This document shows, one piece after another, positions 8,481 through 18,177 of a DNA stretch of 64,000 bases. The DNA comes from Virgibacillus indicus. Its GTDB lineage: Bacteria; Bacillota; Bacilli; Bacillales; Amphibacillaceae. Position numbers and translations under genes: made by a program. The notes beneath the pieces were generated by a model. The model saw nothing but the letters and a program-made list of their open reading frames with translations, was not told where the DNA came from and did not search any database. Numbering within the stretch: the stretch's first letter is position 1; every line of letters begins with the position of its first letter. The stretch lies in assembly GCF_002266285.1 (NCBI RefSeq), contig NZ_NPMS01000001.1, positions 868,001 to 932,000 of the forward strand, in the 5' to 3' direction.

Positions 8481-9761
8481 TTAATCAAAGAAATATTTAA
8501 ACAAATTAGCAAATCCAGAGTCTTTTTTCTTACTTTCTTTATTTCCATTTGACTTTTGCTGTTTATGATTACGTTTAGGTTTCTGTTCATTTTCAGTTGC
8601 CGTTACAGAAGGTAAAAACTCTTTTCCTTGTATTTTCGCATTTCGATAAGCGAATTGCAAAATTCCAACACCAGCTGTAAACTGAGCTTCTCTAACACCT
8701 ATGTAATCCGGGATTGCGATACGTACATTTGAATGGAATAGATCCTCGGCAAGCTCAATAGCACCAGGCATAGCCACTGTTCCACCTGTTAAAACATAGC
8801 CTCCAGGTAATTCGTGGTACCCCATTTTTCTGATTTCTCTCTCTGCATAGGCAAAGATTTCTTCAAGTCTTGCTTCGATCATATCAGAAATCTGCAGCTG
8901 ATTATAGGTTTGCTTTGTATTGCTTCCTATAATGGAGACTTCAAATGTTTCATCTTCTTGTGCATGATCGTAAAAGGCATGTCCATAATTTAATTTAATA
9001 TCCTCTGCCTCTTCTGTCGATGTTCTGAGACCGATCGACAAATCCTTTGTTATATTGTCTCCACCAAGACTTATAACACTCGTTGAGATAAGATGATCAT
9101 TTTCAAAAATTGAGACAGTTGAACAGCCGCCACCTACATCAATAAGAGCAACCCCCATATTCTTCTCATCTTTTGATAATGCAACCGTTCCTGCTGCAAG
9201 AGGCTGCAGGCAGATATCAGTAACTTGCAGATTGGCACGTTCTACACATTTTAATATATTATGTAAAACTGTTTTGGAACAGGTTATGATTGTCCCTTCC
9301 ATTTCCAGACGAACACCAATCATTCCCCTTGGATCAGTAATTTCATCCAATCCATCTACAATAAACTGTTTAGGTATAACATCAATTATTTCACGCTCAG
9401 GGGGGATGGAGATTACCTGTGCTCCGTCAATTACTCTGGTAATATCTTCATCAGTGATTTCACGGTTTTCACTCTGTACTGCTACCACTCCATGACATGG
9501 CTGCAATTGAATATGGTTTCCATTTATACCTACAACTACACTCTCTATTTGCATACCAACCATGCGTTCAGCCTGTTCAACGGCATTTCTGATTGATTGA
9601 ACTGTCTGGTCAATATCAACAATGGCACCTTTTTTCATTCCACTGGATTTTGCAGTGCCAACTCCAATTACGTTTAAGGAATCATTTAATACTTCTCCGA
9701 TAATTACTTTAATTTTTGATGTTCCAACATCTAGACTAACCAGTATCTCACTGTTGTTCAA
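8481..9761 (-). CDS. ftsA: FtsA, actin-like FtsZ membrane anchor
   Basis: FtsA tethers FtsZ to the membrane. The actin-like ATPase fold is shown by the phosphate-1 motif SLDVGTSKIKVI, phosphate-2 VALIDVGGGCSTV, and the adenosine motif VLTGGTVAMPG. The C-terminus ends with a basic linker and the amphipathic helix GFANLFKYFF for membrane binding. I start it at TTG (9761), 7 nt after AGGAGGTG, giving 426 residues. The in-frame ATG six codons upstream lies directly before that ribosome-binding site. Confidence 0.96.
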   Translation of the reverse strand: MNNSEILVSLDVGTSKIKVIIGEVLNDSLNVIGVGTAKSSGMKKGAIVDIDQTVQSIRNAVEQAERMVGMQIESVVVGINGNHIQLQPCHGVVAVQSENREITDEDITRVIDGAQVISIPPEREIIDVIPKQFIVDGLDEITDPRGMIGVRLEMEGTIITCSKTVLHNILKCVERANLQVTDICLQPLAAGTVALSKDEKNMGVALIDVGGGCSTVSIFENDHLISTSVISLGGDNITKDLSIGLRTSTEEAEDIKLNYGHAFYDHAQEDETFEVSIIGSNTKQTYNQLQISDMIEARLEEIFAYAEREIRKMGYHELPGGYVLTGGTVAMPGAIELAEDLFHSNVRIAIPDYIGVREAQFTAGVGILQFAYRNAKIQGKEFLPSVTATENEQKPKRNHKQQKSNGNKESKKKDSGFANLFKYFFD

Positions 9762-10240
9762 AGAAAGGCACCTCCTCATGCAGAAGTGTCTAATAAAGAA
9801 TTAGACAAAATCTCCTATTTCCTGTTTCTAATGTACTATAATCAATTATTTTATAGGAATTTATGAAAAAATGAAAATATATATAAGTAATTCCACATAA
9901 AATGATAGTTTCCCTTTATTTTCCGTGAAAATAAAGTAAATCTCTATTCAATGGGGCTGCAGTTCATGCAGATGTTGCCATAACTTTTTCCGGTAGAGTA
10001 ACTGCAGTCCCAATTATTTTCAGTAGGACGAACGTAATACAGTCCCTGGACGTGGCGTTTTTAACCTATTTTCCCCTGTCCCCCACTTCTTCGTCTTGCT
10101 ATTAACTCAGTCAGAAGTTAGTATTTTATTGCCCATTTACATACGGGAGATTATAAACCACAGTTTACCTACTATATGTTTCGTAAAAACACTCTGTTAT
10201 ATGACTTTTCACTCGGGATATTTTTCATATTTATGAAAAT
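9762..10240. other. Gene-free stretch upstream of ftsA
   Basis: This 479-bp gap between divIB and ftsA sits where B. subtilis has ylxW, ylxX and sbp. I see no ORF with a ribosome-binding site. The AT-rich part near ftsA (9800-9900) probably holds the ftsAZ promoters, but I cannot assign boxes with confidence. An 11-bp near-perfect inverted repeat (GGGGCTGCAGT at 9953-9963 and ACTGCAGTCCC at 10000-10010) encloses 36 bp of unknown role. Confidence 0.6.
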
Positions 10241-11068
10241 CTATTCCTCTGATTCTGACTCTGTTTCCATATCTTCAGAGGATGCCTCATCATTTTCTTC
10301 TTCTGCCTCTTCATCAGAAGGACTGGCAAATGATTCAAAATAAGCTCCAACACCTATATGAATAATTCCTTTACTGTCTGGCTCCAGCTGCGAGGCAATA
10401 GATGGATAAACCTCCATTTTCTCAGCAAAATTTCTAATTGTGCCATCCACCATAAAACCATCATTCATATATAAAAGAATCTTATTTTTATTTTCATCTA
10501 CAGGTTTCCAATAAATTTCCGAAATTAAATTTAAAATATTCTCCGGTAATTTTTGGAGTTCGCTTGTCATTCTAAGTAAGTAAGCCTCGTCAGAAAATTC
10601 AGCTAACAGCGGAGCATCGCCGTTATAATGTTCCTGTCCTGCTCCACCCAAAGTGGTTCCATTGCCAAGAATCGGATAAAATATGTGATCCCTTTCGACA
10701 TACCCTACTCTTTCAAATTCCTTCAATTCAATTTCCACCGTCCAGGGTAATTTGCGGTTTACCTCAACGGACTCTACAATTTCATTTTTACTGATCTCAT
10801 TTTCAATATCGGATGGATTTATCGTCCAGATATTTGATTTCGTCGTTAGTTTACTTTGTTTAATTATCTCTTCATCTGCAGAATACGAATTCCCTATAAC
10901 ATTAATTGTCTTGATATGACTTAACGGGGATTGCAGATAAACAATAATAGATATCAGAAAGAAAAAAATAGATAGATAAAAAACCAACCGTCTATTTACC
11001 TTTTTTTTACGTGCTTGTTTCAATTTTGGAATACGCTCTTCAATCGAAACAATTTTCTTTTTGCTCAT
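10241..11068 (-). CDS. divIB: DivIB/FtsQ, cell-division protein
   Basis: DivIB is a bitopic division protein that works with FtsL and DivIC in the divisome. A basic cytoplasmic N-terminus is followed by one membrane segment (RRLVFYLSIFFFLISIIVYL), a POTRA domain beginning SPLSHIKTINVIGNSY, a beta domain and an acidic low-complexity tail (DEEAEEENDEASSED). I start at ATG 11068 (MSKKK), 8 nt after AAGGAAG; two earlier in-frame ATGs exist. It normally follows murB, which is absent here. Confidence 0.93.
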   Translation of the reverse strand: MSKKKIVSIEERIPKLKQARKKKVNRRLVFYLSIFFFLISIIVYLQSPLSHIKTINVIGNSYSADEEIIKQSKLTTKSNIWTINPSDIENEISKNEIVESVEVNRKLPWTVEIELKEFERVGYVERDHIFYPILGNGTTLGGAGQEHYNGDAPLLAEFSDEAYLLRMTSELQKLPENILNLISEIYWKPVDENKNKILLYMNDGFMVDGTIRNFAEKMEVYPSIASQLEPDSKGIIHIGVGAYFESFASPSDEEAEEENDEASSEDMETESESEE

Positions 11069-11231
11069 CTCCATTTCTTCCTTCATTACAAATTAACAGA
11101 ATAAACCATCACAAAAATATTATTTATTCATGTTACATGAATTATATCACATAATGCACCTAAAAATGTAGTATACACTGTATAGTTTATCAAGTTTTTG
11201 CCCAAAAGGTTTCTATTAATTTTTTCCAATT

Positions 11232-11262
11232 AAAATATAGCATCCTATTGATGCTATATTTT
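11232..11262 (-). terminator. Hairpin overlapping the end of spoVE
   Basis: A perfect 13-bp stem (AAAATATAGCATC / GATGCTATATTTT, 5-nt loop) includes the spoVE stop codon. The following minus-strand sequence is only moderately T-rich, so it may be a weak terminator or an RNA-stabilising hairpin. Confidence 0.55.
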
Positions 11263-12363
11263 GGAGTTTATACTAATATTTAGTAAGATGCCCACGGAAC
11301 ATAACGCGAGAGTTAATGAAGATCCTCCATAGCTCAAAAATGGCAGTGTTATTCCGGTTACAGGAATCAGTCCGATTACTACACTGATATTGATCATAAC
11401 CTGAATGGCAACCATCGAAACAATTCCGAGTGCCAAAAATCTTCCAAATTGATCTGGTGCTTCGAGTGCAATTCTGATTCCCCGCCAAAACAGCAAGAAA
11501 AATAATCCGATCACAAAGGTGCCCCCGATAAATCCGAGCTCTTCCCCTAAAATAGCAAAAATAAAATCGGTCTGAGGTTCTGGCAGGTAGAAATACTTTT
11601 GCAGGCTGTCCCCAAGTCCCAGACCCAAAAGTCCACCTGGTCCAATTGCATACAATGATTGAATAATCTGGAACCCATCACCAAGAGGATCTTCCCATGG
11701 ATTGAGAAAAGCAGTTATTCTGCTAATACGGTATGGTGCGGAAATTATCAAAAAAACAAACCCAGCAAGACCAACTGCTGCCAAACCGAAAAAATGAGTC
11801 AGTCTCGCACCTGACACGAAAATCATTACCATACAGGTCATTACAAGCACCATTCCTGTACCCAGATCCGGCTGCAGCATAATCAGGCCAAATGCAGTAA
11901 AGGTTAAAATGATTGATGGAAAAAATCCCTTTTTAAATGAAGTTATAAATTTTTGATTTTCAGAGAGGTATGCTGCCAGAAATATAATCAAGCCCAGCTT
12001 CATAAACTCTGATGGCTGAATGCTGAATGCACCTACCCCAATCCAGCTTTGTGCTCCGCCGCGCACCATGCCAACTCCAGGAATCAATACCAGAAACAAT
12101 AATACAAAGCAGCACAGCATAATTAATTTGGCATATTTCCTCCAGAAATTATACGGAATACGCATGATAAAGAACATTGCTGCAACACCTGCTCCAGCAA
12201 AAAGCAATTGTCTTTTTAAATAATACATCGAATCATCATACTTATATTCAGCCCAAACATATGAAGAACTGTAAACCATCACGATACCAATAATAAGCAG
12301 TCCAAGAATCACAGTGAGAAGGATATAATCCGGTTTATTCCCCTTTTTTATTTTTTGAAACAC
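11254..12363 (-). CDS. spoVE: SpoVE, SEDS-family peptidoglycan polymerase for the spore cortex
   Basis: SpoVE is a polytopic SEDS protein that, with SpoVD, makes spore cortex peptidoglycan. About ten membrane segments are visible, with family motifs MVYSSSYVWAEYKYDDS, IQPSEFMKLGLI, LMLQPDLGTGMV and GITLPFLSYGGSS. I start at GTG (12363), 5 nt after AAAAGGGGGG, giving 369 residues against 366 in B. subtilis; the longer frame would add 24 unlikely residues. Its place right after murD identifies it as SpoVE rather than FtsW, which lies at 53.4 kb. Confidence 0.93.
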   Translation of the reverse strand: MFQKIKKGNKPDYILLTVILGLLIIGIVMVYSSSYVWAEYKYDDSMYYLKRQLLFAGAGVAAMFFIMRIPYNFWRKYAKLIMLCCFVLLFLVLIPGVGMVRGGAQSWIGVGAFSIQPSEFMKLGLIIFLAAYLSENQKFITSFKKGFFPSIILTFTAFGLIMLQPDLGTGMVLVMTCMVMIFVSGARLTHFFGLAAVGLAGFVFLIISAPYRISRITAFLNPWEDPLGDGFQIIQSLYAIGPGGLLGLGLGDSLQKYFYLPEPQTDFIFAILGEELGFIGGTFVIGLFFLLFWRGIRIALEAPDQFGRFLALGIVSMVAIQVMINISVVIGLIPVTGITLPFLSYGGSSLTLALCSVGILLNISINSKI

Positions 12364-12521
12364 AAAAACCCCCCTTTTCCATATAGGAATAGGGGCCATC
12401 TGTATTCTATACTGATAAAAATTATAGCTTTCCAAAGAAATCAGTATAATTGCAACTTAGGATTTCACCATTAAAACTTGGTGATAAGCTAAGTTTTATT
12501 GCTGTTGTTTAAGACAAGCCC

Positions 12522-13871
12522 CTACACTAGTGTATGCACAGCTTGTATAAACATGTCTCCTCTTTCTTCAAAAGTTCGGTATTGATCCCAGCTTGCACAG
12601 GCCGGGGATAATAATATTACATCATTCCTATCAGATACAGCATAGGCTTCATGTACAGCTTCCTGCATTGTTTCCGCTAAGATTATTGTTTCAATTCCTG
12701 CATTTTCAGCGGTTTTTTTTAGTTTTTCACGAGTTTCCCCAAATAAAACCATTGCTTTAACATTCTCTAAAAAAGGAAGCAAATCATTAAATTCATTTCC
12801 ACGGTCCAGGCCGCCAGCCAATAAAATAGTCGGCTGCTGGAAAGAAGTCAATGCTTTTTCAGTCGCAAGCAAATTGGTAGCCTTTGAATCATTATAAAAT
12901 AATCGATCATTGATATTATCCACAAATTGCAATCGATGCTTTACACCAGAAAATGTTTTTAGCACCTCTCCGATTCCTTTATTCGTTGCCCCACATAATT
13001 TTGCAGCTGCTATGGAAGCAAGGATATTCTCCAGATTATGCTCACCGACTAAAACAATGTCTTTGCGGTCAATCACAATTTCATTTTTAAAATAGATACT
13101 TTCTCCACTGAGCCACACTCCATTGTCAAGCTGTCTATGGATAGAAAAAGGGACTTTTTGTGAAGATGCTTCTGGAATTGCTGCTGTAATTGCTGGATCA
13201 TCTGCATTATATACCAGATAATCGTCACTTTCCTGATTCTTGAAAATATTAAACTTCGCTTTTTTATAGCTATCCATTGTTTTATGATAATCGAGATGGG
13301 CTTCAAATATATTAAGCAAGACCGCAACCTTTGGTCTGAACTTCTCTATCCCCAAAAGCTGAAAGGAGGATAATTCCAAAACCATCGTTTCCGCTTCTTT
13401 CACGGTTTGTGCCACCTCTGTAGCGACATGGCCAATATTTCCTGCTGCTTTCACAGGTAAATTACTTTTTTCAATCATCTGGGCTGTCAGAATTGTTGTC
13501 GTTGTTTTTCCGTTTGAGCCAGTAATTCCAATTACAGGTCCTTCTGTTAATTGGCCTGCAAGTTCAATTTCCGTAATAATCGGGATATTTCTTTCCATTG
13601 CTTCCTCAAGAATTGGATTGCTGTAAGGGATACCGGGGTTTTTCACGATTATTTCTATTTCGTCAAGAACGGAAATAGGATGCTCGCCTAAAATTACACT
13701 TGCTCCAAGAGCCTTTAATTCTTTAACGACTTCATCTTCTTCAACCGCCTGCATGTCGTTTACCCGGACGTTCTTTTCATTCGCAAGAAATACCTTTGCA
13801 GCTGCTGTTCCGCTTTTCGCCAAACCAAGCACAAGAACATGAGAATATGGAAAATCGATTAATTTATTCAA
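12522..13871 (-). CDS. murD: MurD, UDP-MurNAc-L-Ala:D-Glu ligase
   Basis: MurD adds D-glutamate to UDP-MurNAc-L-alanine in the cytoplasm, using ATP. The order is a Rossmann-like N-terminal domain ([15 protein letters not shown]), an ATPase centre with the P-loop [13 protein letters not shown], and a C-terminal Mur ligase domain. The start is TTG (13871), after a GAGGTGG ribosome-binding site. The TTGA of the start overlaps the mraY TGA stop, so the two genes are translationally coupled. The result is 449 residues against 451 in B. subtilis. Confidence 0.96.
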   Translation of the reverse strand: MNKLIDFPYSHVLVLGLAKSGTAAAKVFLANEKNVRVNDMQAVEEDEVVKELKALGASVILGEHPISVLDEIEIIVKNPGIPYSNPILEEAMERNIPIITEIELAGQLTEGPVIGITGSNGKTTTTILTAQMIEKSNLPVKAAGNIGHVATEVAQTVKEAETMVLELSSFQLLGIEKFRPKVAVLLNIFEAHLDYHKTMDSYKKAKFNIFKNQESDDYLVYNADDPAITAAIPEASSQKVPFSIHRQLDNGVWLSGESIYFKNEIVIDRKDIVLVGEHNLENILASIAAAKLCGATNKGIGEVLKTFSGVKHRLQFVDNINDRLFYNDSKATNLLATEKALTSFQQPTILLAGGLDRGNEFNDLLPFLENVKAMVLFGETREKLKKTAENAGIETIILAETMQEAVHEAYAVSDRNDVILLSPACASWDQYRTFEERGDMFIQAVHTLV

Positions 13872-14851
13872 CCTAACCCCACCTCGATATAAATACCAAG
13901 CGCTGCAAAAATAAGTCCAATCAGCCAGAAAGTAGTAACTACACGCCATTCTGACCATCCCAGAAGTTCATAATGGTGATGTAATGGACTCATTTTGAAG
14001 ACCCTTTTACCTGTTGTTTTAAATGATACTACCTGTATGATCACAGAAAGTGTTTCAATAACAAATACGCCGCCGATAATCACCAGAATAATTTCGAGTT
14101 TTGTTAAAATAGCTACTGCCGCGATGGCACCGCCTAATGCCAGGGATCCAGTATCTCCCATAAAAACCTTTGCAGGATGTGCGTTAAATACCAGAAAACC
14201 TAACAGCGCCCCAACTGCAGCAAGTGCGAAGATGGTAACATTACTCTCTGGGAATCCGTACCATGCCAGGATTCCAAAAGCGCCGAAAGCGATAGCTGCT
14301 GTTCCCGCAAGGAGCCCATCCAGTCCATCCGTTAAATTAACTGCATTGGACGCACCGACTAGCATAAATATAATCAGAATGGCATAGCCCCATCCAAGCT
14401 CCCATTGAATATTCGTACCCGGGATCTGAATATAGGTTGGAAAGTCCTGAATCCGTAAAATAAAATAGAATACAAGTGCGATAACAATTTGTCCAAGCAT
14501 CTTCTGTTTGGATGTTAAACCTAAATTTCGTTTCATCACTACTTTGATAAAATCATCCAGGAACCCTAACAGTCCATACCCGAACAGTACAAATATTAAA
14601 AGCCACAGCTCATAGCCAACAGCTGACGAGACTTTAACAGCCATAATAAGAGACGTAATAATAATGCTGAAAACAATCATAAGCCCACCCATTGTAGGTG
14701 TGCCTGTCTTTTTCATGTGAGATTCCGGTCCTTCTTCTCTAATACTTTGCCCAAACTTTAAACGTCTTAAAAATGGAATAAAAATTGGAGATAAAAGGAC
14801 GGTAATAAGAAATGCGATCGCTATTGTAAGCAATAATACAGATATATTCAC
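13868..14851 (-). CDS. mraY: MraY, phospho-MurNAc-pentapeptide transferase
   Basis: MraY moves phospho-MurNAc-pentapeptide onto undecaprenyl phosphate, giving lipid I. The 327-residue protein has about ten membrane segments and the family motifs [31 protein letters not shown] (catalytic Asp region), [12 protein letters not shown] and [15 protein letters not shown]. Translation begins at GTG after GGAGGAAAACAA. It overlaps murD by four bases. Confidence 0.97.
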   Translation of the reverse strand: MNISVLLLTIAIAFLITVLLSPIFIPFLRRLKFGQSIREEGPESHMKKTGTPTMGGLMIVFSIIITSLIMAVKVSSAVGYELWLLIFVLFGYGLLGFLDDFIKVVMKRNLGLTSKQKMLGQIVIALVFYFILRIQDFPTYIQIPGTNIQWELGWGYAILIIFMLVGASNAVNLTDGLDGLLAGTAAIAFGAFGILAWYGFPESNVTIFALAAVGALLGFLVFNAHPAKVFMGDTGSLALGGAIAAVAILTKLEIILVIIGGVFVIETLSVIIQVVSFKTTGKRVFKMSPLHHHYELLGWSEWRVVTTFWLIGLIFAALGIYIEVGLG

Positions 14852-14887
14852 TTGTTTTCCTCCTTGTACAATAACCGTCCATCAATT

Positions 14888-15219
14888 TATGATGTATGAA
14901 AGTATAAAATTATGGCTCTATGTAATTAGCAGCTGGGATAAGCCACGTCCAGCTCCAGCGCCCAGCAACTAGCGGACTGACCGATACCTACGTACGATAA
15001 GTCAACATCGGCTCCGGTGTTAAAGGAGGGCCGACTAAAACCGGCTAAAGCCAACGTCGGCATACTCCTATCCAGGGGCATGTTTCCTTTATCTCCTACG
15101 AAAAGGAAGTTCGATTAAAACCGCCACATCACGTGGCAACATCGAACCACCCCACGTCCTGTGGGGCGCAGTCCGTACGTTGCTAAACGGGCGCTTGCGC
15201 TTTTGCTATGATGTATGAA
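14888..15219. repeat. GC-rich intergenic insert flanked by 13-bp direct repeats
   Basis: TATGATGTATGAA occurs at 14888-14900 and again at 15207-15219, where it is part of the last murF codons. The roughly 300 bp between them are far richer in GC than the neighbourhood. They contain hairpins such as CCCCACGTCCTGTGGGG and end GGGCGCTTGCGCTTTTGC. The phrase AGCTCCAGCGCCCAGC and the end recall a repeat common in Bacillaceae intergenic regions (from memory). No ORF is credible. The duplication looks like a target-site repeat. Confidence 0.75.
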
Positions 15220-16573
15220 TAATTTCTTTAATAAGTGATTCGAATTCTAATCCTCTTGAAGCTTTGAATAATAACAATGAATCCTTTTTCAAATAAACCT
15301 GCAGTGCTTGAACCAATTCTTCTTTTGAAGCATAATGCATACATTGTATAGCCGGTTCATTCTTTTGGACAGTCTCAGAGATAAATCTGGCTTCATCTCC
15401 AAATGTAAACAGCACATTAATCGGGGCTTCGATGACATCTGCAACTGAGCGATGCAGTTCTTCCGAGTATTCCCCCAATTCCCGTATATCTCCCAGCACT
15501 AAGACCTTATCCGTAAAATCTGACATTTGCTTTACAACCTCTACAGCAGCTTTCATTGAAGTAGGTGAAGCATTGTATGCATCATTTATGATAGATACTT
15601 CACTTGGTCCATTGATCATTTCAAAACGCATGGAAGTTAATTTTAATGAAAGCAATGCTTTTTGCCGCTTTTCTTTTTCAATTCCCAGATGTTTCCCGAG
15701 TGTAACTGCAAAGGAGGCATTTAGGGCGTGATGCCTGCCCATTAGTGGAACCTTATAGGAGATTCCATCTGAAAGGTTAAATTTAGTATGGTCTATGTTG
15801 ATCTCTACATTATTAATTTTGACATCATTGCTCTCACCATAGCCACATTTAATAATATTCGCTTTATTGTGAAGATGCTGCAGTAACGCTTCATCACCAT
15901 CAATTATGGCGTACCCTTCATCCTTCAGGCCATTCAAAATTTCTAATTTTGCCTCTGAGATTCCTTTTCGTGATCCTAAAAATTCAATATGGGATTCACC
16001 GATATTTGTGATGATTGCGTAGTCAGGTCTGGCAATTTTTGTGAGCAGGTCAATCTCACCAAAGTCACCCATGCCCATTTCCAGGACTAATGCTTCTGTG
16101 TCTCGTTTCATAGATAATACAGTAAGCGGAAGTCCAATGTGGTTATTAAAATTTCCGTCAGTAAAATGTGTGCGGTAGGTGGTTTTAAGCATTGCTGCTA
16201 CCAGATCCTTTGTAGTCGTTTTTCCATTTGACCCTGTGATTCCGACTACAATCGGGTTTACCAGCTCCCTGTAGCTTGATGCCATTTTCTGCAATGCAGC
16301 AATTGTATCCTCTACAAAAAATACAGGGAAATCTGCTGGCAGAAATGCTGGAAGCTCCCTTTCTTTACTCCATAGGACTGCCGTTGCACCATTATTAACT
16401 GCTTGCTTTACATAATCATGGCCATCAAAATTGTCTCCTATTATTGGAACAAACAATGATTTAATTGTTTTTATCCTGCTGTCAGTTATAACCTTTTCAA
16501 TTACAATTTCATCTTCTGCTGTCCCTTTATAATCAGTTAAGAATCCGGTCAGCCACTTTGTTGTAAATAACAT
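15206..16573 (-). CDS. murF: MurF, UDP-MurNAc-tripeptide:D-Ala-D-Ala ligase
   Basis: MurF adds D-Ala-D-Ala to the UDP-MurNAc-tripeptide. Visible parts are the N-terminal substrate domain, the ATP P-loop [15 protein letters not shown], the central NHIGLPLTVL and EMGMGDFGEIDLL motifs, and a C-terminal ligase domain (NDAYNASPTSMKAAVE). I start at ATG 16573, 8 nt after AAGGAG, giving 455 residues against 457 in B. subtilis. An ATG two codons upstream overlaps the murE stop but is too close to the ribosome-binding site. In B. subtilis murF lies elsewhere, beside ddl, so its insertion between murE and mraY is a difference. Confidence 0.96.
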   Translation of the reverse strand: MLFTTKWLTGFLTDYKGTAEDEIVIEKVITDSRIKTIKSLFVPIIGDNFDGHDYVKQAVNNGATAVLWSKERELPAFLPADFPVFFVEDTIAALQKMASSYRELVNPIVVGITGSNGKTTTKDLVAAMLKTTYRTHFTDGNFNNHIGLPLTVLSMKRDTEALVLEMGMGDFGEIDLLTKIARPDYAIITNIGESHIEFLGSRKGISEAKLEILNGLKDEGYAIIDGDEALLQHLHNKANIIKCGYGESNDVKINNVEINIDHTKFNLSDGISYKVPLMGRHHALNASFAVTLGKHLGIEKEKRQKALLSLKLTSMRFEMINGPSEVSIINDAYNASPTSMKAAVEVVKQMSDFTDKVLVLGDIRELGEYSEELHRSVADVIEAPINVLFTFGDEARFISETVQKNEPAIQCMHYASKEELVQALQVYLKKDSLLLFKASRGLEFESLIKEIIHTS

Positions 16574-16575
16574 TA

Positions 16576-18051
16576 TCATTTCTCCTTAGCTTTGATTGCT
16601 TCTTTTGCAATTACCCGGTCATCAAAATCATATTTAACATGGCCAATCTGCTGATACGTTTCATGACCTTTCCCTGCAATTAAAATAACATCATCTTCTT
16701 CAGCATAATTAACTGCCTGGTAAATTGCTGATTTGCGATCTGATATTACTTCATATTTATTCGTGAAATCCTCTAATCCATTTGTCATGTCCTGCAAAAT
16801 TGCCTCAGGATCCTCTGTTCTTGGATTGTCGGAAGTGAAAATTGCATGATCCGAATATCTCAGGGCAATTGCTGCCATCAACGGGCGTTTTGATCTGTCC
16901 CGATCCCCTCCGCATCCTACAACAACATAAACTTTTCTTCTTGCAAATTCTTTTATGGTTTTAAGTACATTTTTTAAAGAATCGGGTGTATGAGCATAAT
17001 CCACAATTACAGCAAATGATTCATTTTCCGCAATTGACTCAAACCGTCCGCTGATGCCATTTATATTCTCAAGTGCAGTTTTAATAATTTTCAGCGGTAC
17101 CTTCCCGGCGATTGCTGCGGCACTGGCTGCGAGCATATTATATACATTGAACATGCCAATTAGCTTGCTGGATATTTGTAATTCTCCCACAGGCGTAATT
17201 AATTTAAAAGCAGTCCCGTCAGCATCTATATTGATTTCCTCTGCCATTATTTGTGCTTCACTTCTGCATCCATACGTAACAATATGCTGGGCTGTGCTTT
17301 TTTTAATCAGGTCACTCGATAAATCATCTGCATTAATAATAGCAAATTTTTGTTTACTGTCATCATAGGTATTCCCTAATTGGGCAAATAGCAGACTTTT
17401 TGCCCTTAAATAATCATCAATATTTTTATGAAAATCAAGGTGATCCTGAGAGAGGTTAGTAAATACTGCTATATCAAAATCACAGCCATATACCCTCCCC
17501 AAATCAAGTGCATGGGAGGAAACCTCCATAATGGCCTGTTCCACACCCTCATTAACCATCAATTGAAATGATTTTTGCAGGCTTAATGCATCAGGTGTTG
17601 TATTGGATACAGGATAGGTCTTATTATCAATCTTCATTTGAATTGTTCCAATTACACCAGTCTTTTTTTGAAAATGATTATATATTTCCTCCAGCAAATA
17701 AGTTACAGTTGTCTTTCCATTTGTTCCGGTTACCCCGATTAATGGAAGTTTACTGCTTGGGTGATTATAAAACCTATCCGCAAGAATTGCCAGTGTTCTG
17801 GAGCTGTCTGTTACCGTAACCACAGGAACTGCCGATTTTACTTCTTTTTGGGCGACAATTGCCCTAGCTCCGTTGGCAATAGCTTCATCCACATAATCAT
17901 GTCCATCCACCGTAAAACCCGGGATGCAAACAAATAACGATCCTTCCTTCACTTTCTGTGAATCCATTTCGATCGAAGTGATTTCTATATGTTTTATTGC
18001 AGAATTAGTTTGATAGATTGGTATGTATGAAAATAATTCACTTAATTTCAT
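16576..18051 (-). CDS. murE: MurE, UDP-MurNAc-dipeptide:meso-DAP ligase
   Basis: MurE adds the third amino acid to the peptidoglycan stem peptide. The P-loop GVTGTNGKTTVTYLL and the motif DNPRTEDPE are present; DNPR is the signature of enzymes using meso-diaminopimelate, so the wall should be A1-gamma type. I start at ATG 18051 (MKLSELF), about 10 nt after AGGGTG, giving 491 residues against 494 in B. subtilis. It follows spoVD, and its last bases contain the murF ribosome-binding site. Confidence 0.96.
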   Translation of the reverse strand: MKLSELFSYIPIYQTNSAIKHIEITSIEMDSQKVKEGSLFVCIPGFTVDGHDYVDEAIANGARAIVAQKEVKSAVPVVTVTDSSRTLAILADRFYNHPSSKLPLIGVTGTNGKTTVTYLLEEIYNHFQKKTGVIGTIQMKIDNKTYPVSNTTPDALSLQKSFQLMVNEGVEQAIMEVSSHALDLGRVYGCDFDIAVFTNLSQDHLDFHKNIDDYLRAKSLLFAQLGNTYDDSKQKFAIINADDLSSDLIKKSTAQHIVTYGCRSEAQIMAEEINIDADGTAFKLITPVGELQISSKLIGMFNVYNMLAASAAAIAGKVPLKIIKTALENINGISGRFESIAENESFAVIVDYAHTPDSLKNVLKTIKEFARRKVYVVVGCGGDRDRSKRPLMAAIALRYSDHAIFTSDNPRTEDPEAILQDMTNGLEDFTNKYEVISDRKSAIYQAVNYAEEDDVILIAGKGHETYQQIGHVKYDFDDRVIAKEAIKAKEK

Positions 18052-18114
18052 AAATAACACACCCTGTCTTTCATAATATAACCCAAATATCCGCACAGTG
18101 AAACATCAATTATT

Positions 18115-18143
18115 AAGAGGGTGAATATGTAAATTACCCTCTT
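18115..18143 (-). terminator. Hairpin between spoVD and murE
   Basis: AAGAGGGT / ACCCTCTT with an AAT/ATT inner stem forms a near-perfect hairpin in the 126-bp gap. No clear T run follows on the minus strand, so it may be an attenuating or processing hairpin rather than a full stop. Confidence 0.4.
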
Positions 18144-18177
18144 ACTTAAACCTTATCTATTATAGCAAAATTCCTGC

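Noticed and set aside
11233..12521. A SigE promoter directly upstream of spoVE
   Set aside because: AATACAG with a weak upstream ATAATT was considered, but the match to the SigE consensus is too poor to list.
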